Assembly: GCA_030840295.1 (NCBI GenBank)
Contig: JAVEET010000039.1
Location: 1 to 46,369, forward strand
DNA: 46,369 bases
From: Pseudonocardiales bacterium
GTDB taxonomy: Bacteria; Actinomycetota; Actinomycetes; Mycobacteriales; Jatrophihabitantaceae
Direction: 5' to 3'
The notes below the pieces were generated by a model. It ran no database searches, was not told the DNA's origin, and was given only the letters and a program-made list of their open reading frames with translations. Both the position numbers and the translations under genes were made by a program. This document shows, piece by piece, positions 41,432 through 46,369 of the stretch; positions within the stretch are counted from its first letter, which is position 1, and each line of letters opens with the position of its first letter.

Positions 41432-42689
41432 TCACGAAATGCTGCTCGAAGCCACCGGGGAGCGATTCATCCCGGAGCTGATGGGTGGAGAACTCATCGA
41501 GGCCGAGCACGAGGCCCGCTACCGGCTGGCTCTGCCACACGTGAAAGGAAAACGCGTTCTCGACGCCGGCTGTGGAGTGGGCTGGGGCAGCGCACTGATG
41601 GTGCAGGCGGGCGCAAGCAACGTGGTCGGAATAGACCTATCGGAGGACGCCATCGCCGACTGCCGAAAACGGGTTCCGGATGCCGAATTCCGGGTCGGCG
41701 ACCTGCAGAATCTCCCGGTCTCGGACGCGGAGTTCGACGTAGTTGTCTGCTTTGAAGCCCTGGAACATACCGCGGACACTGCGCTCACCCTGGACGAATT
41801 GGCCCGCGCGCTGACCCCCGATGGCCTGCTGTTCGTCTCATCTCCCAACCCGCGGGTCTACCCTGCCGGGAATCCGTTTCACCTACACGAAATGGTCCCA
41901 GAAGAGCTTGCCGAGGCCGTGTCAGACCGCTTCCGGCAGGTGCAGATTTTTCGCCAGCATCTGCAGCTTTCCTCATTGATCGCAGCTGAAGACGCGCACG
42001 GCGGCAACGATTTGCACCTCGCGAGCCATCTCGTCCAACCGCTGGCGCCAGGGCACGACGCATATTCGGTAGCGGTTGCGAGCAATGCGCCGCTACCCAC
42101 GATCGCTCCGATCCAATGCCTGGCGCCCTCCGAGCAACTAGACAACCTCGGCGCGCTGGCCGCGGCCCTGACCGAGGAGCGCGAAACGCTGCACGCCGAT
42201 CACGCCCGGATCACCGCTGAACGGGTCCAGCTCATGCAGGCGATCGAGTCCAGCGAGCGGGAACGCGTAACGCTGGCCACGCTGGCCACCGACGCCCAGG
42301 AACGCCTCAAAACAGCCGGCGAAGACTTGGGCTCGGTGATGAGGGAACGAGACAGCGCCGTAGCGCAGACCGAATCCGCGCTCGAGCAGTTGCAGCAGAC
42401 TCAATCCACGCTGCGAAACGCCCAAAGCCAAGGCCAGCATGCCGCCGCCGACCGTGATCGTTTCGCCCGGAACCTCGTCGATCTCGAACAGGAACTCGCG
42501 CGCCGAAACTCGCCCACAGGCGGGGCTGAAGCCGTGACGAAGGAGCTGCGGCAGCGCCTCGACGAACTCAGCGCGCATGCCTTGCACCTGGAAGCGGAAC
42601 TGGAGGCGACACGCCACACGCTCAGCTGGCGGATCACGGTACCGCTTCGCCGCCTACGCCTAGCGCAGCGCGCCCGCTCGGCGCGCTGA
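41397..42689 (+). CDS. SAM-dependent methyltransferase with a C-terminal coiled coil
   Basis: About 430 residues. A class I methyltransferase domain comes first: SAM motif VLDAGCGVGWGSALMV, acidic loop VVGIDLSEDAIADCR, then GDLQNLPVSDAEFDVVVCFE and the late strand SPNPRVYPAGNPFHLHEM. From about residue 250 to 410 the protein is a heptad-rich coiled coil full of Glu/Gln/Ala, ending with SWRITVPLRRLRL, a tail motif common in actinobacterial and proteobacterial glycan-cluster proteins. The start is uncertain between the ATGs at 41397 and 41418; both overlap the preceding gene. It may methylate a glycan end and use the coiled coil to measure chain length, by analogy with the O-antigen protein WbdD; that is an inference. 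Confidence 0.87.
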   Translation: MSVRMSSMPSSDHEMLLEATGERFIPELMGGELIEAEHEARYRLALPHVKGKRVLDAGCGVGWGSALMVQAGASNVVGIDLSEDAIADCRKRVPDAEFRVGDLQNLPVSDAEFDVVVCFEALEHTADTALTLDELARALTPDGLLFVSSPNPRVYPAGNPFHLHEMVPEELAEAVSDRFRQVQIFRQHLQLSSLIAAEDAHGGNDLHLASHLVQPLAPGHDAYSVAVASNAPLPTIAPIQCLAPSEQLDNLGALAAALTEERETLHADHARITAERVQLMQAIESSERERVTLATLATDAQERLKTAGEDLGSVMRERDSAVAQTESALEQLQQTQSTLRNAQSQGQHAAADRDRFARNLVDLEQELARRNSPTGGAEAVTKELRQRLDELSAHALHLEAELEATRHTLSWRITVPLRRLRLAQRARSAR

Positions 42690-42707
42690 CTCGGGTCGGC
42701 CACCGTC

Positions 42708-44504
42708 ATGCACGGACCCACGGAGCTGCGCATAGGCTTCGTGTCAGCGCCTGGTTCGAGTGCGTTTATGGGCGAGCTGCTTGCCGCAGCTGCCTCCGCG
42801 GTTGCCGCCCAGGGCGTATCCGTCGCCGAACATGACGGGTATCTGTCCGAAATCGCCGACACCTGCACGCACTTCGTGATCGTGCCGCATGAGTATTTCG
42901 CTGTATCGCCGCCGGAACCTCCCTCGTTGTACGCGCGCACCGTCGGCTTCGGTGTTGAACATCCGGGTACAACGACGTTCGAGTCATCAACGATTGCCGC
43001 GGCGAAGCTTGGCGGCCAGGTCGAGATCAGTGAACAGGCCGTGGCCGAACTGCGCTCTCGCTCGCGCTCGGTCACTCACTTTCAGTTGGGTTACAACCAG
43101 GCGTGGGACTGCTGGGGCGGTTTGCCCGTCGAGCGCGACATCGACGTCGTCTATCTCGGAACGGCCGATCGGCGTCGCTGCGGCTTGCTCGCAAGTTATG
43201 CCGAGGATCTGGCAGGCTTGCGCACCGAGTTGCTGCTCCCGCCACACGAGCCGATGGTCACAGATCGGCCGGACTTCCTGCGCGGTGAGGCGAAATGGAC
43301 TTTACTGGCTCGCAGCAAGGTCATTCTCAATCTGCACCGCGAGGAAAAGACCGCCTTCGAATGGGTCCGGGGGCTTGAGGCGATGATCAATGGATGCGTC
43401 GTGGTGACCGAGCCCAGCACAGACTTCGGGCCCCTGGTTCCGGGCGAGCATCTGCTCGTTGCGCCGGCCGAGCGCCTTGCGACGCTCGCGCGTGCCGTCA
43501 TAAATGCGGAGGATCAACGTGCCGGTATCGCCGAGCGTGCTTACAACCTCGTCGTGACTAGCCTCAGCATGGCGGCGTCGGCACGCCGCCTTGTCGAGCT
43601 GGCGCGGACCTTGCCGACTTCGGGGCCGTCCTCAAGGTCGGAAGTCGCTCGCGCGCGCCGAGCCGCGACGGCCCCACCGCCGATGGCAGTGTGGATCCCG
43701 ACCTCGGGCGCGATGCCGGTCGCTGGTCCTCGCACCGAGGCCCGCCTAGGACGGCAACTCGCCTTGTTGCGCACGCTCGCCGACCAGAAGATGCCTGAAC
43801 GGCACGGTCACCTCGCGTCGGTTCCTGCCCAAGTCGATGTCCTTTGCGTTGATGCACCATCGGACGGTTCGATGGGTGTCACCCGTCGCAGCATTGCCGA
43901 CGCAGCAGCCGAGGGCGATGGTGTCTCGATCGGGTTGCGGGTCGCCAGCGTCAGCGCCGCCGGTGAGCCGCTGTCCGCAATCGAAGCCGACTACTTAACG
44001 CACCTGCGCACCAACCTCCCGCTCGGTCGAGGACGTCTGCGCAACCTACTGATGTCCGACAGCGACGCAGAGTTCGTGTTCGTGCTCGATGCCGGTGACT
44101 GCCTTCTATCCGGGGCCTTGGCTCGCCTTCTCGCTCGGATGGCCCTCGAGCCGGATCTCGACGTTGTGTACTGCATGGCCACCCACGGTTCGCAGGAGTT
44201 GGAGAACGCGCTGATCCCCGAGGTGCGTCGGCTGCGCGAGCGGCCGTATCTCACCCGCGGTTACCTGGCTCGACGACGCTGGCTGCAGGCCCTTGGTGGA
44301 TTTTCCGAGAACCCGTATCTCGAGGATTACCTTGACCACGACTTCTGGCTACGCACCATGCTTCAGGGCGGTCGGGTGGCGCTCGAGCGAGGAATCGGCA
44401 TTCGCCTGCACCGTCGGCACCAGCTGCCGACTGTCACCGACTTCGACGCGGTCTCGGTGCGGCGTGCGATCGATGAAATCGGTATGTCAAATCATTCGTT
44501 GTGA
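42708..44504 (+). CDS. two-domain glycosyltransferase (CgeB-like plus GT-A-like)
   Basis: A 598-residue fusion. The first half (about 1-305) resembles CgeB-type glycosyltransferases: IDVVYLGTADRRRCGLLASY, LARSKVILNLHREEKTAFEW, EAMINGCVVVTEPSTDFGPL and a GEHLLV element. A Pro/Ala/Arg-rich linker (about 305-345) joins a second half with GT-A character: EFVFVLDAGDCLLSGALARL, in which LDAGD stands in the DxD position, and a late acceptor region YLEDYLDHDFWLRTML followed by a His-rich LHRRHQLP. It probably transfers two sugars or recognises an acceptor with one half. The 3' end overlaps the convergent methyltransferase gene by 13 bases. Confidence 0.82.
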   Translation: MHGPTELRIGFVSAPGSSAFMGELLAAAASAVAAQGVSVAEHDGYLSEIADTCTHFVIVPHEYFAVSPPEPPSLYARTVGFGVEHPGTTTFESSTIAAAKLGGQVEISEQAVAELRSRSRSVTHFQLGYNQAWDCWGGLPVERDIDVVYLGTADRRRCGLLASYAEDLAGLRTELLLPPHEPMVTDRPDFLRGEAKWTLLARSKVILNLHREEKTAFEWVRGLEAMINGCVVVTEPSTDFGPLVPGEHLLVAPAERLATLARAVINAEDQRAGIAERAYNLVVTSLSMAASARRLVELARTLPTSGPSSRSEVARARRAATAPPPMAVWIPTSGAMPVAGPRTEARLGRQLALLRTLADQKMPERHGHLASVPAQVDVLCVDAPSDGSMGVTRRSIADAAAEGDGVSIGLRVASVSAAGEPLSAIEADYLTHLRTNLPLGRGRLRNLLMSDSDAEFVFVLDAGDCLLSGALARLLARMALEPDLDVVYCMATHGSQELENALIPEVRRLRERPYLTRGYLARRRWLQALGGFSENPYLEDYLDHDFWLRTMLQGGRVALERGIGIRLHRRHQLPTVTDFDAVSVRRAIDEIGMSNHSL

Positions 44505-45262
44505 GAGACCTTCTCGCTCTCCGGCTTGCGCAGCACACACAGCGACTGTCCGAACTGGTAGGTCGATGGCAGTTCGTTGACGTCGAGCAGCTGGGACGGC
44601 AGGCCTGAGCGCTGAAGGTCAGCAGAACCGTCGATGAAGCTCACGTCACCGAACCCGGCCTTGGTCCCGAATCGGGTGAGCACGTCCTGGGTCGTGAACT
44701 TGAGAATGTCCCCATGGCCCTGGCGGTGATGGCTGGCATGGGTGAAAAAGGAGGCCTGGTGTACGGGCAGGTTGAAGTCCATGAAGGAGAAGATCGCCAC
44801 CGCTCCCGGGCGCAGGACGCGATGCGCCTCCTGGATGCATTCGAACACCTCCTCGTCCATCAGGTGCGTGATGAGCGAGAAGCCGACGACCACGTCGGCC
44901 CACCCATCGGACTCAGGGATTCGGCACTCGACGGAGATCTCGAACCGGAACCGCGGGTCATTCGCCGCCGTCGCGACGGCCTGGTCGAGGATCTCCGGGA
45001 TGATGTCAAGCCCGAGGTAGCGGCCGATGGGCTCGGGCATTAGGTGCTGCGTCAACCGACCGATGCCGCAGCCCACGTCCACGATCGCGACGTCCTGCAA
45101 CACCGAGAACGCTCTGATCAGCTCGAGCTCCTTGTGGCCCACCTCGACCGGGTCGCCCGAGCCCACGTAGGTACGGCCGACCTCCTCGGGCGGAAGAGAT
45201 TTCGAGAGGTGGTCGTACTTCGCGCGGTGACCAGCGACGTTATCCGAGAGAGCGGCCGACAC
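44492..45262 (-). CDS. SAM-dependent methyltransferase
   Basis: A 256-residue class I methyltransferase. The SAM-binding motif is VAIVDVGCGIGRLTQHL, motif II is RYLGLDIIPEILDQA, and WADVVVGFSLITHLMDEE with AHRVLRPGAVAIFSFMDF are the later strands. The acceptor is unknown; the position opposite a glycosyltransferase operon suggests a sugar or lipid-sugar target. The GTG at 45262 has AAAGGA 6 bases upstream. It is convergent with and overlaps the two-domain glycosyltransferase at the 3' ends. Confidence 0.9.
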   Translation of the reverse strand: MSAALSDNVAGHRAKYDHLSKSLPPEEVGRTYVGSGDPVEVGHKELELIRAFSVLQDVAIVDVGCGIGRLTQHLMPEPIGRYLGLDIIPEILDQAVATAANDPRFRFEISVECRIPESDGWADVVVGFSLITHLMDEEVFECIQEAHRVLRPGAVAIFSFMDFNLPVHQASFFTHASHHRQGHGDILKFTTQDVLTRFGTKAGFGDVSFIDGSADLQRSGLPSQLLDVNELPSTYQFGQSLCVLRKPESEKVSHNE

Positions 45263-45725
45263 TGCAATCCTTTCGCGGACGGAACAGACTTGACGGGCTT
45301 ACTTTAGCGGCCCACTCACATCGGACGGCGGGTGTGACGTCCTGATTTATTGAGACCGGCTCTGCCGTCCCGGCAGGCTCAGGGCGGTCTTCACGCGTCT
45401 GCGTCGGAGGTTCAAGAGGTGCGGACAAGTCGGGGGCTGGCAGAAGCTGATCGGTGCGTTCAGGTCAGACGATGCCGCAGAATCGGCATGCCGCAGTGCC
45501 CTGGACTTAGGCGCATACTCTGGCCCCTGGCGAAGCCGCCGTGAACACGTCCGACCTGGTGAAGATCTACTCCCGTTGTGCCAAATACCAGCCGGCACGT
45601 GCCGTTCCAACGATCGGGTTCGATCGATCGATCGATCGACCTGAACCTGCCGGGGGTGCCAGGCCAGAGCAGTTCACGCAGACGAATTCAATTTCGTGTT
45701 CTGGCTGCCACCCATCGAACCACCG
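45263..45725. other. intergenic stretch of about 460 bases
   Basis: I see no convincing gene. It holds a 6-bp hairpin at 45362-45376 (CTGCCG, TCC, CGGCAG) without a U-run, and a (TCGA)5 tract at 45620-45639. Short open frames exist on both strands, but none has a ribosome binding site together with a family pattern. The minus-strand methyltransferase promoter should lie near 45263-45330. Confidence 0.45.
45620..45639. repeat. simple repeat (TCGA)5, fully self-complementary
   Basis: Five copies of TCGA, a perfect 20-bp palindrome and microsatellite in the gap before the MarR gene's 3' end. It could slip in copy number or extrude as a hairpin. No function is implied. Confidence 0.85.
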
Positions 45726-46190
45726 CTAATCGAGCAGGGCTTGGGCGCAGCTCACCCCGGTGCCGATGGCCGCCAGTTGAAGGAGGTCGTAGAGCGTTTC
45801 GCGCTGACTGGCATCGAGCGCGCCGAGCACCTCTTGCTCGACCTCCGCCAACGCAGACTCGGCCTTTGCGAGCTGCTCCGCGCCGGCCTCGGTGAGCTCG
45901 ACCAGGTGGCGTCGCCGGTCCTCGGGCGAGCGCCGCCGTTCGATCAGCTTGTCGGCTTCCAGCTCGTTGAGCAGCCCGACGATGTTCGTCCCGTCCATGG
46001 CGAGGGTGGTGGCAAGCGCCTGCTGAGTGCTACCGCCGCGAACCCGCAGCACCGTCAGCGCAACCAGGTGACGCGGCCGCAGACCCAGCGGCGCCAGCAC
46101 CGCCTCGGTACGAAGCCGCATCCTGCGCGCGAGGAAATCAAGCAGCGCACCCGAACGGTGCGTCGGTTGGGTGACCACAGGCAGAGCCAT
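45726..46190 (-). CDS. MarR-family transcriptional regulator
   Basis: A 154-residue winged-helix repressor. Dimer helices flank the DNA-binding domain: ALTVLRVRGGSTQQALA, then the recognition helix TNIVGLLNELEADKLIERR and the wing SPEDRRRHLVELTEAG. The ATG at 46190 begins MALPVVTQPTHRSGALL; the frame reaching 46253 runs into the divergent promoter. It diverges from an azoreductase gene with an inverted repeat between them, a common pairing in which the regulator is released by quinones, thiol oxidants or phenolics and lets the reductase be made. That control is inferred from layout. Only one Cys (GVSCAQ) is seen, near the C-terminus. Confidence 0.92.
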   Translation of the reverse strand: MALPVVTQPTHRSGALLDFLARRMRLRTEAVLAPLGLRPRHLVALTVLRVRGGSTQQALATTLAMDGTNIVGLLNELEADKLIERRRSPEDRRRHLVELTEAGAEQLAKAESALAEVEQEVLGALDASQRETLYDLLQLAAIGTGVSCAQALLD

Positions 46191-46225
46191 GCAAACGAGT
46201 GTACCCACCGCAGCGGTCGGCGTGC

Positions 46226-46253
46226 TATAAATGGTTTGTGTTCGACAAGCCAT
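46226..46253 (+). promoter_or_regulatory. azoreductase promoter and MarR-type operator
   Basis: TATAAA at 46226-46231 is a good -10 box. Immediately after it lies an inverted repeat, ATGGTTTGT (46231-46239), 5 bases, then ACAAGCCAT (46245-46253), with 8 of 9 arm positions matching. It would cover the start point. MarR-family dimers usually bind such palindromes, so it is the likely operator for the divergent regulator. Confidence 0.55.
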
Positions 46254-46271
46254 CTATGAAGGGCAACTGAA

Positions 46272-46369
46272 ATGCGGCACCTACTGCACATCGACTCCAG
46301 CGTCCAGGGTGAGCGTTCCGTCAGCCGCAAACTGACCGCCCGCGCACGGGACGCCTGGCGTGCCGCGCA
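46272..46369 (+). CDS. FMN-dependent NADH-azoreductase (AzoR family), N-terminal part only
   Basis: Partial gene cut by the window edge, 32 codons seen. The N-terminus reads MRHLLHIDSSVQGERSVSRK, the flavodoxin-fold first strand and FMN phosphate loop (HIDSS...SVS) typical of AzoR-type quinone/azo reductases. GAAGGG lies 9 bases before the ATG. It is divergent from a MarR gene. The assignment rests on the short N-terminus and the neighbour. Confidence 0.75.
   Translation, partial: MRHLLHIDSSVQGERSVSRKLTARARDAWRAA

Noticed and set aside
45362-45376. Rho-independent terminator for the methyltransferase region
   Set aside because: A 6-bp stem with a 3-base loop exists but no U-run follows on either strand, and it lies upstream of the minus-strand gene, not after it.

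Overview
The window looks like chromosome of a high-GC actinobacterium. The signs are GC-rich coding throughout, frequent GTG starts, tightly overlapped genes (GTGA, ATGA and TGATG junctions), a mycobacterial-type MMPL transporter, a CFP30B-like double glyoxalase, a SigG-type ECF sigma factor and RbsABC-type sugar transport. I cannot name the genus. I see no rRNA or tRNA gene, insertion sequence, prophage or CRISPR array.

Left end (1-4837): an ECF sigma factor with a SnoaL-like tail and a small VOC protein on the minus strand, then a two-domain VOC protein and an MMPL/RND transporter on the plus strand. A 16-bp tandem repeat covers the stop codon of the second VOC gene.

Centre (4834-25734): one long minus-strand catabolic array of 16 enzyme and transport genes, with a divergent LacI-family regulator at its head. 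In transcription order it encodes a sugar-type binding lipoprotein, a TRZ/ATZ-type amidohydrolase, an SDR without its YxxxK motif, an ABC ATPase, two permeases, a fumarase/ASL-superfamily lyase, a 3-hydroxyisobutyrate-dehydrogenase-like enzyme, a butanediol-dehydrogenase-like zinc ADH, a second amidohydrolase, a 2-oxoacid/acetoin dehydrogenase E2, an M24 'pita-bread' protein with altered metal ligands, E1alpha, E1beta, an aldehyde dehydrogenase and a mandelate-racemase-type enolase. Four copies of a 14-bp LacI-type operator (right half TTTCCA, near-palindrome TGGAAACGTTTCCA) sit before the transporter ATPase, before the binding protein and over the promoter of the regulator, which defines a regulon. 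A reasonable inference is uptake of a small polar, probably nitrogen-containing compound, processing by deamination/hydrolysis, lyase and dehydrogenase steps, then acyloin-type cleavage by the E1/E2 complex and aldehyde oxidation. The substrate is unknown.

Efflux region (25762-33012): an OmpR-type response regulator is fused in frame to a membrane-fusion (MacA/HlyD-type) adaptor, followed by a MacB-type ATPase and permease, a lipoprotein with a duplicated domain and a second adaptor. Directly after the last stop codon lies the frameshifted ATPase-domain relic of a sensor histidine kinase. A two-component system therefore appears to have decayed and its regulator has become membrane-tethered.

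Right end (33069-46369): an aldo/keto reductase, an FAD disulfide reductase, an orphan histidine kinase with three tandem GAF domains, a surface-glycan cluster (epimerase, GT4 glycosyltransferase, methyltransferase with coiled coil, two-domain glycosyltransferase, convergent methyltransferase), and a MarR regulator divergent from an azoreductase gene cut by the window edge.
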